Both the position numbers and the translations under genes were made by a program. From Haloplanus sp. XH21 (lineage in GTDB: Archaea > Halobacteriota > Halobacteria > Halobacteriales > Haloferacaceae): 64,000 bases of DNA. The DNA lies in contig NZ_JALLPL010000003.1 of NCBI RefSeq assembly GCF_023276355.1, forward strand, positions 39,841-103,840. Direction: 5' to 3'. This document shows positions 26,716 through 35,285 of this stretch, piece by piece. Within the stretch, counting starts at the first letter, position 1. Each line of letters opens with the position of its first letter. A model generated the notes under the pieces. It was not told the origin of the DNA and did not search any database. It saw only the letters and a program-made list of their open reading frames with translations.

Positions 26716-27259
26716 TGAGTCAACAACAGCGTCCTGACAACGTCTCGATTGACGAAATTCCGGTCGATATCGACAACACGCAATCAGCGGAGATCGATCC
26801 CGCCGACGTCCCCGACGAAATCGAATCCATCACCCGTGTGCTCGCCGGTGAGCAGCCGCCGACGAACTTGGCGTGACGGTTCGTATCGTTCCGGAAGCGG
26901 AGTGGACGCACGGCGAGGCGAAAGGCATCTGCGAGCAGTTGATTCTCGTCGATCTGCAACCGCGTGTCGAGGTGCGTGATCGGGAGAACGATGCCGACCT
27001 TGCGCGGACGTTGATCCACGAGTACGCCCACGCCCTGCTCCACTTCGACGTCGACGACGACACCGAGCGGTCGAAGCGCGAAGTCGAGGCCGAAGCCGTC
27101 GCGTACGTCGTCGGGCGGTACTGTGGGTTAGATACCAGCGGGTCGGCGTTCTACTTGGCCGCGTGGGTGTCGGACGATCCCGAGATCGTTCGCGACCGTC
27201 TCGACCGGATTAGTTCCACAGCAGAAGAGCTCATCGACGTAGTCGAAGACGGTGCTTGA
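26716..27259 (+). pseudogene. ArdC/ImmA-like metallopeptidase-domain protein, truncated remnant
   Basis: From a GTG at 26716 the frame encodes about 52 residues (VSIDEIPVDIDNTQSAEIDP) and stops at 26874. A second frame, without its own ATG, carries ADELGVTVRIVPEAEW and the zincin motif LIHEYAHALLHFDVDDD, running to 27259. I recall full-length haloarchaeal relatives of about 300 residues having an ArdC-like N-terminal domain before this segment; here that part is missing and the junction is out of frame. ArdC-type proteins protect mobile DNA against restriction. This copy is probably dead, although a GTG at 26873 could express the peptidase end alone. Confidence 0.65.
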
Positions 27260-27263
27260 ATCT

Positions 27264-27304
27264 TTAACCAACGCACGGTTCCACACCCCGATTCCATTGG
27301 TTAA
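27264..27304. repeat. Inverted repeat TTAACCAA / TTGGTTAA
   Basis: Eight-base arms at 27264-27271 and 27297-27304 with a 25-base spacer; fourth member of the TTAACCAACA family. It lies just after the ArdC-like remnant, 80 bases before the AbiEi-like gene. Confidence 0.5.
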
Positions 27305-27383
27305 GTCTGCTCGTCTCCGTCGTCCGTTGCAGCCGCAAGGCTAAAGCAGGCCTGTGTTTATATTCTATGTAAGAAACGCAGGT

Positions 27384-28214
27384 ATGAGCGCCATAGAACA
27401 AACGCAAAATATACGCCAGGGTCTCTCGACTCGAGAAAGTCGACTCCTTGCACGACTCGCTGGCGCGGGGCACCAGATCATCTCCGTTGACGACATCGAG
27501 ACGACGCTGGAGGTTCCCCCAAACACCGCCCGCGAGATTGCCTCCCGGCTCACCGAGAAGGGCTGGCTCGACCGACTGTTTCCCGGCCGATACCTCATCA
27601 TCCCACTCGCAGCCGGTGAAGAGGGCCTGTACACGACCCACGAGTACCTCATCGCCGCCCACGTCGCCGAGCCGATGTACATCGGCTACTACAGTGCCCT
27701 CAGCCACCACGGGCTGACCGAACAGGTTCCCAGGACGGTGTACGTCGTCACGCCGACCCGAGCGCAAAGCCGGGAGATCCACGGTGTTTCGTACCGCGTC
27801 ACGACAGTCACCGAGCGGAAATTCTTCGGCTTTGAGCCGACCTCGATCGAGGGTACGACCGTGCAGGTCAGCGACCTGGAGAAGACGCTGGTCGACTGTG
27901 CGGATCACCCTGGGTTCTGTGGTGGCCTTCGGGAACTCGCAACCGCGATGCGTACTGCCGACGAACGGGGTTGCGACTGGTTCACTGTCGGCGAGTACCT
28001 CGAGCGCCTCGACAACGGCGTGGCAACCAAGCGGATCGTCTACCTCGCCGACCAGCTCGGCATTAATCTCCCGGCGCGTGAGGAACTCGTCGCGTCGTTC
28101 ACGAGTGGCTACTCGCTGCTGGACCCGACGCGGCCCGACACCGGGCCGACCGACAGTACGTATCGCCTCCGGATCAACGTCGAGCCAGCCATGCTGGAGC
28201 CCACGGAGTCCTGA
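27384..28214 (+). CDS. AbiEi-type antitoxin/regulator, orphan
   Basis: Starting at ATG 27384 (about 24 bases after TTTATATTC) this 276-residue protein has an N-terminal winged helix (VDDIETTLEVPPNTAREIAS, LTEKGWLDRLFPGRY) and an AbiEi-like body (YIGYYSALSHHGLTEQVPR, FFGFEPTSIEGTTVQVSDLE, KTLVDCADHPGFCGG). AbiEi proteins are the repressor/antitoxin half of the AbiE type IV toxin-antitoxin abortive-infection system. The usual AbiEii nucleotidyltransferase toxin is not next to it. A 5'-truncated paralogue lies at 30225-30689. Confidence 0.8.
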   Translation: MSAIEQTQNIRQGLSTRESRLLARLAGAGHQIISVDDIETTLEVPPNTAREIASRLTEKGWLDRLFPGRYLIIPLAAGEEGLYTTHEYLIAAHVAEPMYIGYYSALSHHGLTEQVPRTVYVVTPTRAQSREIHGVSYRVTTVTERKFFGFEPTSIEGTTVQVSDLEKTLVDCADHPGFCGGLRELATAMRTADERGCDWFTVGEYLERLDNGVATKRIVYLADQLGINLPAREELVASFTSGYSLLDPTRPDTGPTDSTYRLRINVEPAMLEPTES

Positions 28215-28276
28215 CCTAGGTACGAAGTCGGCGTACCTTCTCTGCAGCGTCGAGAACGGTGCTGTTCAACGACGAA

Positions 28277-28765
28277 CTATGGGTTTGTGCCACCATCGAC
28301 GGCGTCGAGATCGGGCTCGTCGAACTCGAGGGCTTCTGCGACGGCATCCGGAAGCTCCGGGCGAGGGGCCGATTCGTGGCGCTCGATTTTCTCGGTCTTG
28401 CGCGTGTTTTCGTAGAGGGCACGTGCGACCGGAAGCCCACGGAGATACTTGTAGTCGTGGAGGACCTCGACGCCCCGCTCTGTGAATCCGTAGAACTGGG
28501 AGGGGAGATCACGTTTCCCCTCGCTTGGATCGTACGTGTAGCGTGCGAGGAGTCCGGCGTCGATCAACGTCTCCAACTGGTCTTTGATGGCCGCCTGGCT
28601 CTTCCCGGTCATATACTCGAGTTCGGCGAGCGACATTAGATGGGCGGGATGGCCCAGCAGCTCCTGGATGATGAGATGGCGCGTATCCTGGGACAGCAGC
28701 TTGAACAGCCGATGCTGTTCCGCGAACGGCCCTGCATCGGCCGCACCAGTGTCGGTTTCGCTCAT
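28277..28765 (-). CDS. Winged-helix regulator, paralogue 1
   Basis: A 162-residue protein: AEQHRLFKLLSQDTRHLIIQ, MSLAELEYMTGKSQAAIKDQ, a wing with FYGFTERGVEVLHDYKYLRG, and a C-terminus ending in Arg-Pro (HESAPRPELPDAV). It is closely related to the protein at 41989-42462 and more distantly to those at 29786 and 38573; all keep the FYG(F/L)TE wing. Its promoter on the minus strand carries TTAACCAAC and an A/T box near 28825, suggesting autoregulation. Convergent with the AbiEi gene. Confidence 0.85.
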   Translation of the reverse strand: MSETDTGAADAGPFAEQHRLFKLLSQDTRHLIIQELLGHPAHLMSLAELEYMTGKSQAAIKDQLETLIDAGLLARYTYDPSEGKRDLPSQFYGFTERGVEVLHDYKYLRGLPVARALYENTRKTEKIERHESAPRPELPDAVAEALEFDEPDLDAVDGGTNP

Positions 28766-28880
28766 ACGTGCTGGTACGAGGTAGGACGCTATAACAGTTA
28801 GGGTCGTCCAAGTTGGTTAATCTATAAAAAACCAAAGTGATTCAGAAGGGATAAGGTGGTGTGGTTTGAATCGGCAGCTA

Positions 28881-29675
28881 ATGACCGACCCAAGCCCGCC
28901 GCCGGACGCTGGGGAGATTATGACCGTTGTTCACGAGGCCGTCGGGGGCATCGAACTTGAGCCTGCAGAGAAACGGGAAATCTGGCGGTTCACCCAGCGT
29001 GAATTGCCGTATCTCTGGAGTCAGCGGACATCGTATTTCATCTTGGGGAGCTATCGCGACCCCTATATCCGCCGGCTTCGCGCCGTCCAGAACGAACTCA
29101 CGAAGCAGCTCGGTGCCTATCCGTTCATCATGGGTGATCTCCTCGAACTTCCGACTGACCGGCTCAATACGTTCGATATCATGTTTTCGTTGCTCGCGAC
29201 ATACAGCGACTACATCGTTGGGATCTTCGAGAAGGAGAGTGGTGGGGAGGCACCTGAATTGGGCGAGATCGATGACCCGCCGTATTTCGACAAGTCGTAC
29301 GTGTTCCCACGTGATTACGCGTGGGTGACTGACGAGAACCTTGACTCGACACAGCACGTCATTCAGGCCGCCCTCGAGATTGCGTTCGCAGACGATTTGT
29401 CGGCGGATGAAGTCCAATCAAAAGTCGAGTCGCTCGTTGATCGCACCCAAGAGAGCAGTCTCGACATCGACGAACAGGAGGTGTGGGATGTGATCGACGA
29501 CCGGGCAGATGAGGACGAAGAGCCGGCAACGTACAGTTGGGTCCATCTCAACAAGTTCCGCAAATTCGAACTCCACGAGCGGTGCTTCCCGTGGACGACA
29601 GAGGACGAACTTCGAACTGTGGTTGACGAACTCCCATCCCCGACGCCACGTCCGGAGTGGGAAGAGAGTGGGTAA
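28881..29675 (+). CDS. Rossmann-like sensor domain protein (SLOG/TIR-like)
   Basis: The ATG at 28881 gives 264 residues. After a helical N-terminus (LEPAEKREIWRFTQRELPYL) comes a strand-glycine-rich turn and helix, SYFILGSYRDPYIRRLRAVQ, then YPFIMGDLLELP and SDYIVGIFEKESGGEAPELG. This pattern resembles SLOG- or TIR-like nucleotide-sensing folds of prokaryotic defence proteins; it is a fold impression, not a family match. The C-terminal third is acidic and helical. The winged-helix gene at 29786 follows on the same strand. Confidence 0.6.
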   Translation: MTDPSPPPDAGEIMTVVHEAVGGIELEPAEKREIWRFTQRELPYLWSQRTSYFILGSYRDPYIRRLRAVQNELTKQLGAYPFIMGDLLELPTDRLNTFDIMFSLLATYSDYIVGIFEKESGGEAPELGEIDDPPYFDKSYVFPRDYAWVTDENLDSTQHVIQAALEIAFADDLSADEVQSKVESLVDRTQESSLDIDEQEVWDVIDDRADEDEEPATYSWVHLNKFRKFELHERCFPWTTEDELRTVVDELPSPTPRPEWEESG

Positions 29676-29733
29676 CAGTGAATTATCCTGCCCTACTCGC
29701 TTGGCGGTACACTCATCAGAGTGAGTCAGCTCG

Positions 29734-29757
29734 GTAGTTTACTCTCGGGTAAACTAC
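29734..29757. promoter_or_regulatory. Palindromic operator GTAGTTTAC-N6-GTAAACTAC
   Basis: Perfect nine-base arms (29734-29742, 29749-29757) lie 29 bases before the ATG of the winged-helix gene at 29786, where a TATA box would be expected. It is most likely that regulator's own operator. Confidence 0.7.
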
Positions 29758-29785
29758 TTTACTACGCCCGGTCGAATACATCGTT

Positions 29786-30193
29786 ATGGAGGCTGGTTCG
29801 GGTGTCGGTGACGACACGACACCACGGGAAGTCATCCACTTCATTACACAGCAGACACGGTTTTCGCTTATCAGCGATATTCTCGCTCATCCCCAACAGC
29901 TCCCATCGATGTACGAACTCGAGGAGCTCAATCCCAGTGTGAGCGATGCGACCGTCTACAAGCACATCCAGAAGCTGATCGACGCCGGCATCGTCACGGA
30001 GGTCGCTTTGGACGACGACCAGCGCCGACAGGGGTATCCCTGGAAGTTCTACGGCCTCACCGAAGACGGCTGCGAGTTCTTGGAGACGCACAATCTGCTC
30101 GCCGCGGAGGAGACACTTCAGCAGATCTACGACACCATCGCCGATAAGCCCGAGAAGATGGTCAAGTACGAGAACGCACCCCGTCCAGATTAG
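29786..30193 (+). CDS. Winged-helix regulator, paralogue 2
   Basis: A 135-residue protein: FITQQTRFSLISDILAHPQQ, LEELNPSVSDATVYKHIQKL, then wing WKFYGLTEDGCEFLETHNLL and C-terminal KYENAPRPD. It belongs to the same family as 38573-39022. A perfect palindrome overlaps its promoter, indicating autoregulation. It lies upstream of the truncated AbiEi paralogue. Confidence 0.85.
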   Translation: MEAGSGVGDDTTPREVIHFITQQTRFSLISDILAHPQQLPSMYELEELNPSVSDATVYKHIQKLIDAGIVTEVALDDDQRRQGYPWKFYGLTEDGCEFLETHNLLAAEETLQQIYDTIADKPEKMVKYENAPRPD

Positions 30194-30224
30194 GAGTGGT
30201 TGTCAGAGAACAGGGAGCGATAGT

Positions 30225-30689
30225 CTGCCGTTATTCCCGGAGATCAGCCACTGGCTGACCGACTTCACGGACGTAGCCGCTCCGCTCAAGATCAAATTCT
30301 TCGGCTACGAGTCGAGGCTCATCGAGGACACCGTCGTGAACGTCGCAGACGTGGAAAAGACGCTCGTTGACTGTGCCGACCATCCCGAGTTCGGTGGTGG
30401 AATCCGGGAACTCGCACAGGCGATAGTCGCCGCGGACGCTCGGGACTGTTCGTGGGCGACAGTCGGTGAGTACCTCCAGGGACTCGACAATGGCGCTGCA
30501 ACCAAGCGAATCGTCTACCTGGCAGACGAACTGGGTATCGACCTCCCGACGCGTGAGACGCTCCTCGAATCATTCACAAGCGGGTACTCGCTGCTCGACC
30601 CAACGCGAAACGAACAGGGACGCTACGACAGTGAGTATCGTCTCCGAATCAACGTCGACCGGAAGAGACTCGGTTCGATGGAATCCTGA
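30225..30689 (+). pseudogene. 5'-truncated AbiEi-type paralogue
   Basis: The frame begins without a start codon as APLKIKFFGYESRLIEDTVV and continues VADVEKTLVDCADHPEFGGG to INVDRKRLGSMES, aligning along its length with the C-terminal half of the AbiEi-type protein at 27384. The winged-helix half is missing. A GTG at 30336 could start a 117-residue fragment. It is a decayed duplicate or the remains of a recombination. Confidence 0.65.
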
Positions 30690-30752
30690 TGCCGGGTCGA
30701 TCCGAGGGGGACGTGAATTAAGATGCTCCTCCAAGTACAGCGAATCAGGTAG

Positions 30753-31628
30753 ATGGGTCACGTCTATTATCATCATCCGGGCGACAATCAGTTCTCTCTT
30801 GATTTTGTCCACGAAACTCCATCAGAAATCGTTGCCAGGATTGTCGAGTACGACGATGACGTGGCGGTGAAGGTTCGCAAGTACGATCTTGACAGCGAGT
30901 TCTTCGGTATCTATACCTCCCGCGTCGGTGGTGGGGACGTCGGCGATCTCGAATTCGATCTTGGCGAGGCACTCTCTGAGATGGGTGCTGATAACGGTAC
31001 CATCGTTGCCCGGCTCCTCGAGATCTATCAAGCGCTCATAGCCCAGAACGAGGAAGAAGAAGGAGTTCCTGTTGAAGCGTACAAGAACATCGACATCGAT
31101 GCACTCCCAGACGCACTCAACCGGACGTCGTGGGAGGGCAGCGCGACTGATGTTGCAGGCCGTCTCGCCTCAAATCTCATTCTCAAACACGCGCTTCCGA
31201 ATGCGAACCATCGGACTGCTGTTGCCCTGATTCAGTTCTACCTCCGTCGGATTGCTCCCGACTTCTCGATGCCAGAGACCTCCGTGGAAATCGACTCAGA
31301 GACATACGACTGGCGGGAGTGGGTAAACCAGTATATTAACGATTCAAAGCGTCTCTTGACGGTTCGTCGGAAGAATGTGCTCCTCAAACATCTCTCTGAC
31401 TTCGGAGCGACAACGCTTGAGCGGAAACACGAGGTCCAGATCGACCTGACGGCATACGAGCTGGATATGTATCCCGCAGAAGCGAAAACAGTCTACGCAA
31501 CAGCGCACGAGGAGCTCTGGATCGAATTCGTCGAAGAGGCGGTTGAGCGCACCGACAACCCTGAGCTGATGGAAACCCCTGGGCTATCGAAGGCGGAGTT
31601 CGCAGAGAAAATTCGGACTCTCGAGTAA
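30753..31628 (+). CDS. Fic/Doc-like protein
   Basis: A 291-residue protein with HALPNANHRTAVALIQFYLR near residue 145, which follows the Fic/Doc signature HxFx(D/N)(G/A)N(K/R)R with Leu for Phe and His before the Arg. The preceding helix (VAGRLASNLILK) also fits. The N-terminal 100 residues are beta-rich (HVYYHHPGDNQFSLDFVHET) and unlike Doc. Fic enzymes transfer AMP, and Doc phosphorylates EF-Tu; whether this variant is catalytic is uncertain. No antitoxin gene is obvious beside it. Confidence 0.7.
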   Translation: MGHVYYHHPGDNQFSLDFVHETPSEIVARIVEYDDDVAVKVRKYDLDSEFFGIYTSRVGGGDVGDLEFDLGEALSEMGADNGTIVARLLEIYQALIAQNEEEEGVPVEAYKNIDIDALPDALNRTSWEGSATDVAGRLASNLILKHALPNANHRTAVALIQFYLRRIAPDFSMPETSVEIDSETYDWREWVNQYINDSKRLLTVRRKNVLLKHLSDFGATTLERKHEVQIDLTAYELDMYPAEAKTVYATAHEELWIEFVEEAVERTDNPELMETPGLSKAEFAEKIRTLE

Positions 31629-31638
31629 GCGGCGTGCG

Positions 31639-31743
31639 CTAGTCTTGGAGCGTCGCGACTGTTCGGCCCGTCTCCTCGGCCTCTTCGCTCCGCGACATTC
31701 CGTATGTTGCGAGAGCCTCTTCAACCGCGTCGTCCAGACTCAT
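31639..31743 (-). CDS. 34-residue acidic peptide gene
   Basis: A short frame (MSLDDAVEEALATYGMSRSE, ending ATLQD) with haloarchaeal composition starts 59 bases after the stop of the regulator gene at 31803 on the same strand. Its helix-turn-helix-like spacing and position suggest a small partner of that regulator. Confidence 0.5.
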   Translation of the reverse strand: MSLDDAVEEALATYGMSRSEEAEETGRTVATLQD

Positions 31744-31802
31744 CGGTCAAACAAATCTTGGCTCTGCCGAGGTATAAAGTCTCGCACGATTTGCGTATCT
31801 GC

Positions 31803-32471
31803 CTAGGTACGCTCGGTTTCACGGTGGGCAACGTCAAGATCGAGATCCTCGTACATCCGGTCAAGCATCGCCAGCCCCGACTGGAACTGGGCGTAGTTCT
31901 CGCGCATATACTCGATCGTCTCTGCTCTCGGGATCACCGGGTACCCCTCGACGTGCTCGATGTCGAGGGACGGCCCTGGCTCGAGGACGATCTGCAGCGG
32001 TCCGTCCAACTCGTCTCGGCGCTGTCGCTCGAATGCGGTCGGGAGGTCGAACCACTCGAAAAATGTCTCCCAGGCGTCGACGTCTTGTTCACGAACAGCG
32101 AGGAACAGCGGATAGTCGTCGGGCTCGCGACTGACTTGGTAGCCGCCCTGAGTCCACACGTAGACGGCGTCGATCCGCGTGAACGCGAACGGCCAGTCAC
32201 TGAACTGTGGGATGACGTACGTTTCCTCGATGGAGGGTGGACTGACGCCGGCGCTGGCAGCGACGAGCTCGAGCGCTGCTTCGCGTACGCGCTCGTCGAC
32301 GACAGTGAGGCCGTCGTCATAGGACACGTAGCCTGCGTCTTCCAGCCGATTGACGGCCTGTCTCACTGTCTCGTAGGGCGTGTGGAGGTGTTGAGCGACA
32401 CGCCGGATGGAGTCACCACTCTCGATGGTGAGGATGACCTGCGCTGCGGTATCGTCGAGCACCTCGTACAT
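31803..32471 (-). CDS. Helix-turn-helix regulator with C-terminal sensor domain
   Basis: A 222-residue protein. The N-terminal HTH reads MYEVLDDTAAQVILTIESGD, VAQHLHTPYETVRQAVNRLE, then YVSYDDGLTVVDERV. A larger C-terminal domain (YVWTQGGYQVSREPDDYPLF, FEWFDLPTAFERQRRDELDG) recalls AbiEi-like or sensor domains. A GTTACC-N8-GGTAAC palindrome (32478-32497) sits between the TATA-like TATTTTAA and the start, so it is probably self-repressed. The 34-residue gene follows. Confidence 0.8.
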   Translation of the reverse strand: MYEVLDDTAAQVILTIESGDSIRRVAQHLHTPYETVRQAVNRLEDAGYVSYDDGLTVVDERVREAALELVAASAGVSPPSIEETYVIPQFSDWPFAFTRIDAVYVWTQGGYQVSREPDDYPLFLAVREQDVDAWETFFEWFDLPTAFERQRRDELDGPLQIVLEPGPSLDIEHVEGYPVIPRAETIEYMRENYAQFQSGLAMLDRMYEDLDLDVAHRETERT

Positions 32472-32477
32472 CTGGTA

Positions 32478-32497
32478 GTTACCAATACTCCGGTAAC
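32478..32497. promoter_or_regulatory. Operator GTTACC-N8-GGTAAC
   Basis: Perfect six-base arms at 32478-32483 and 32492-32497, directly upstream of the start codon at 32471 on the minus strand. Confidence 0.6.
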
Positions 32498-32653
32498 AGT
32501 TAAAATAGCAGTAGACTCGCTATTGTACCAGGCTTATCTTGACTAACACGCCGAAGTGGCTCTGTTTGGTAAGAGATGCCCGTGCTGTAGCGAACAGCAC
32601 AGTCCGATTTTGAGATGCTCAAACCAATCTCAACCACCCAACACAGGTGTGTT

Positions 32654-32950
32654 TCACCGGCGAGATCCATCCACGGTGGCTACTATGTCGTTTATAAACG
32701 TCGTGAGGAGATCAACAGGGTCGCGATCAGCGTCCTCCACCGGCGGCTCCCAGAGTGCGACATCGAACGCCTGGGCGGCCGATGCGTCCCCTTCAGTAGC
32801 CGTGACCATAAGAATGGCACTTTGATAGATGACAATCGTCCGGGTGTCGTCGACGTCGAGATACTCGATCCCAGCTGCCTCGAGCGCATTCGGAATATCT
32901 ACACACGTATCCAGTCGACAGTGTTGCACCGGCTCATCGTCGTCCGCCAT
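32654..32950 (-). CDS. Small hypothetical protein
   Basis: From ATG 32950 a 98-residue acidic protein: MADDDEPVQHCRLDTCVDIP, YLDVDDTRTIVIYQSAILMV, ending FINDIVATVDGSRR. The upstream extension to 32977 lacks a better start. No family is recognised; it is divergent from the HEAT-like gene. Confidence 0.65.
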   Translation of the reverse strand: MADDDEPVQHCRLDTCVDIPNALEAAGIEYLDVDDTRTIVIYQSAILMVTATEGDASAAQAFDVALWEPPVEDADRDPVDLLTTFINDIVATVDGSRR

Positions 32951-33113
32951 AGCAGTTGCTACTCCCTGTCTGTACAAGTATACCCGGTCCCGTGGCGGCC
33001 AGACGAGCGAAGTACACGGTTCTCAGCCAGGTCAATATTCCACAAAGATGTCCACCCATCCGTTCCCGGTCGTAGTCCGAGGAGTTACACAGGTCGGTAG
33101 AGAACACACGAGC

Positions 33114-33689
33114 ATGGACCAGACACCCGACGCGTTCGCTGCTGCACTGGCCTCGGGTGACACCGACCGTGTAAATCGTGCGATCAACGAGATCGAGGAT
33201 CTGGATCTCGAGGAGCGAGCAGCTCTCTTCGAGGATTGCTTCGAACGGTGTCGCGAACTCTACGAGAGTGGCGATGGGTATCAACGCCAGTCTGTCGTCC
33301 GTTTTGTGGCCGCGCTGTATCCATGACTTGCGTTCCGAACAGTCGGCACCGAACTCACTGATGAGGCATTACCGGGTGACTGGACACTCGAGGAAATCGA
33401 AACCCACCGCCGCCGGCTTCGCGAGTTTTACTTGGACACTCTCGTCGACGACGATGGACGAGTCCGACGCGCCGCAGCCAAGGCTCTCAAAGAGCTGGCC
33501 GTGACGGCAGAGCTGATCGGCGCCGATGACGAACTACAGACGATGCTGACGGAGTTAGAGACGCTGGCCGAGGACCACGACAATGAGGCCGTCCAGAAAC
33601 ACATTGACCAGGCGTACGAAAACGTCGCTTTTCACGCGGAGAAGCCGGGATCGCTACTCCCTGACGCCTTTCGAGACGCACTCGAATGA
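33114..33689 (+). pseudogene. HEAT-repeat-like protein interrupted by in-frame TGA
   Basis: The frame starts at ATG 33114 (MDQTPDAFAAALASGDTDRV) and stops at a TGA at 33324-33326 after VRFVAALYP, then continues in the same frame with LAFRTVGTELTDEALPGDW and DDDGRVRRAAAKALKELAV to 33689. Together these make about 190 residues that I recognise as a haloarchaeal HEAT-like protein. A single CGA to TGA change would account for the interruption; no other damage is seen. HEAT proteins are helical scaffolds; the partner is unknown. Confidence 0.75.
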
Positions 33690-33752
33690 GCCAGGTCGTG
33701 GTGCCGCTACGTTCGATTCCAACTCAAGGAGGAGAATTACAGAACTCAGTAG

Positions 33753-33798
33753 TCTTACCAAACCAATATCGTGGTTGGGAGACCTCTATTTGGTAAGA
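33753..33798. repeat. Paired repeat TCTTACCAAA / TTTGGTAAGA
   Basis: Arms at 33753-33763 and 33788-33798 lie in a convergent intergenic region, so this copy is not a promoter operator. Same family and spacing as the copies at 35040, 35895 and 38072. Confidence 0.7.
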
Positions 33799-33821
33799 GA
33801 GCTTCGAAGACCCATTCGTTT

Positions 33822-34442
33822 TCAATCCAGCTGATCGAGTTCTCCCCGTCGTTCACGATGCATAATTCCGCCGGCGAACCGCCGCAGTTTGGCCACGAGT
33901 TCGTCCTCAGTCTCGTAGGTTTCGACGCGCAAATCCCACCGGACGGACGCCGACCGGATCATCGCACTCGTCACGTCATCCTCGTGGACGAAAATCAACC
34001 GCTCCCCGTGGGTTGCCGCGAGGTTTTCGAGAAGACTCCCGGCCTCTTCGCCGACGCCAAAATTGTGGCCAAGAAACGGCACCACGAACGCGGTTGCGTT
34101 GCTACACCGTGCGTACTCAATGCTCTGGGTCACCGCATCGATGTCGTCTGTGTCGATGTCGACGTCAAGGGCGAGAAACGCATTCACTCCCGGGTCGGTC
34201 CGAAGTTCCCCTTGTACACGTCGCAAGAGTGCCTGTGCCGCGTTGATGTCGTCCTTATTCCTGAAGAGCCGGCGTAACGGTCCAGGAAGATCGTCGACGT
34301 CGATCTCGCGACGGTCCTCCTCGCTGAGGACGTAGTTGAGGTTGAACGACTTGTACGGCCCCATCAGATAGAAGAGAAACCGATCGTATGTCACACGCCC
34401 GAGCCGGTCAGCGATCAGATCGCGCGTGATTTCGACGGGCAT
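33822..34442 (-). CDS. Haloarchaeal plasmid protein with Rossmann-like domain
   Basis: A 206-residue protein known to me from haloarchaeal plasmids as a conserved hypothetical: YDRFLFYLMGPYKSFNLNYV, PLRRLFRNKDDINAAQALLR, VNAFLALDVDIDTDDIDAVT, then ATAFVVPFLGHNFGVGEEAG and IMHRERRGELDQLD. The strand-GPY-helix opening and the VVPFLGHNFGVGEEAG loop resemble nucleotide-sensing folds such as the gene at 28881. No activity is established. Divergent from the ArsR-like gene. Confidence 0.75.
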   Translation of the reverse strand: MPVEITRDLIADRLGRVTYDRFLFYLMGPYKSFNLNYVLSEEDRREIDVDDLPGPLRRLFRNKDDINAAQALLRRVQGELRTDPGVNAFLALDVDIDTDDIDAVTQSIEYARCSNATAFVVPFLGHNFGVGEEAGSLLENLAATHGERLIFVHEDDVTSAMIRSASVRWDLRVETYETEDELVAKLRRFAGGIMHRERRGELDQLD

Positions 34443-34541
34443 ATCGGGCCCCTATTCAGCGGGAATATATAAATAGAGGTATTTTTGGGAATTCCCGGCT
34501 TGACAACGACTAAGCGTCTTCGACGCATAGCGTGACGTACG

Positions 34542-34952
34542 ATGGCGACGGATCAAACGCGAACGGTTGGTGGCGACGCCCCGGACGATCCGGCAGATCT
34601 GCTCCCCGAAGAAAGCATTCTTAGCCTTGAGGAGTACCTCGATATGCACGCGGCTGTCGGTCACCGCACCCGCTATGAGATCCTCTATCGACTCGTCCAC
34701 AGCGGCGAGATGAGTCCAAAAGAACTCGAGGACGCACTCGACATCGACGACAGTACACTCCACTACCATCTCAACAAGCTCGTCGACGTCGGCCTCGTCG
34801 AGAAGCGCCAGCGCACGGAGCGCGGACAGGACGGCCTGTACACGTATTATCGAGCGACCGTCTTTGGTGAGGTGACGCTCACTGACGGTGTCGACGAGTT
34901 GATCCGTGGCGAGCAGGCCTTCGAAGAGATGTACGACAGTTCGACCGCTTAG
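34542..34952 (+). CDS. ArsR-like winged-helix regulator
   Basis: A 136-residue regulator with a complete winged helix: LDMHAAVGHRTRYEILYRLV, MSPKELEDALDIDDSTLHYH, LNKLVDVGLVEKRQRTERGQ and a wing tyrosine cluster YTYYRATVF. The layout is that of haloarchaeal HTH_20/ArsR proteins. It has no metal-binding cysteines. Its targets are unknown; it is the last gene before the non-coding origin flank. Confidence 0.85.
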   Translation: MATDQTRTVGGDAPDDPADLLPEESILSLEEYLDMHAAVGHRTRYEILYRLVHSGEMSPKELEDALDIDDSTLHYHLNKLVDVGLVEKRQRTERGQDGLYTYYRATVFGEVTLTDGVDELIRGEQAFEEMYDSSTA

Positions 34953-35039
34953 CCGCGATACCGTCGCTACTGTTCACACGCGTTTGTCAGGCTTCCCATT
35001 CAATACCGACTGTTCCCGAAGCTTATCAGCGGCTCGTAT

Positions 35040-35086
35040 TCTTACCTAACAAATCACCTCATCTATAGTTATTTAGTTTGGTAAGA
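35040..35086. repeat. Paired repeat TCTTACCTAAC / GTTTGGTAAGA
   Basis: Arms at 35040-35050 (one mismatch) and 35076-35086. Preceded by a partial origin-like box TGTTCCCGAAGCTTA at 35011. Confidence 0.6.
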
Positions 35087-35285
35087 CTCTGTGCAATCGT
35101 AGTAAGAGTCGTACCACTATTCGAAGTGAAGTACGTCAAATGAGAGTCAAAGGTGAGTATCCCGGCCGACACACCACTGCTGCAAGTGAAACTGATTGAG
35201 ATTCGTAGATAGAGCCGGTATATCTCCGGTCTTCACTTACAAAAGTGGTGTGTGGTCCCTACAGATCGATGGCAGTCTGGAAAGA

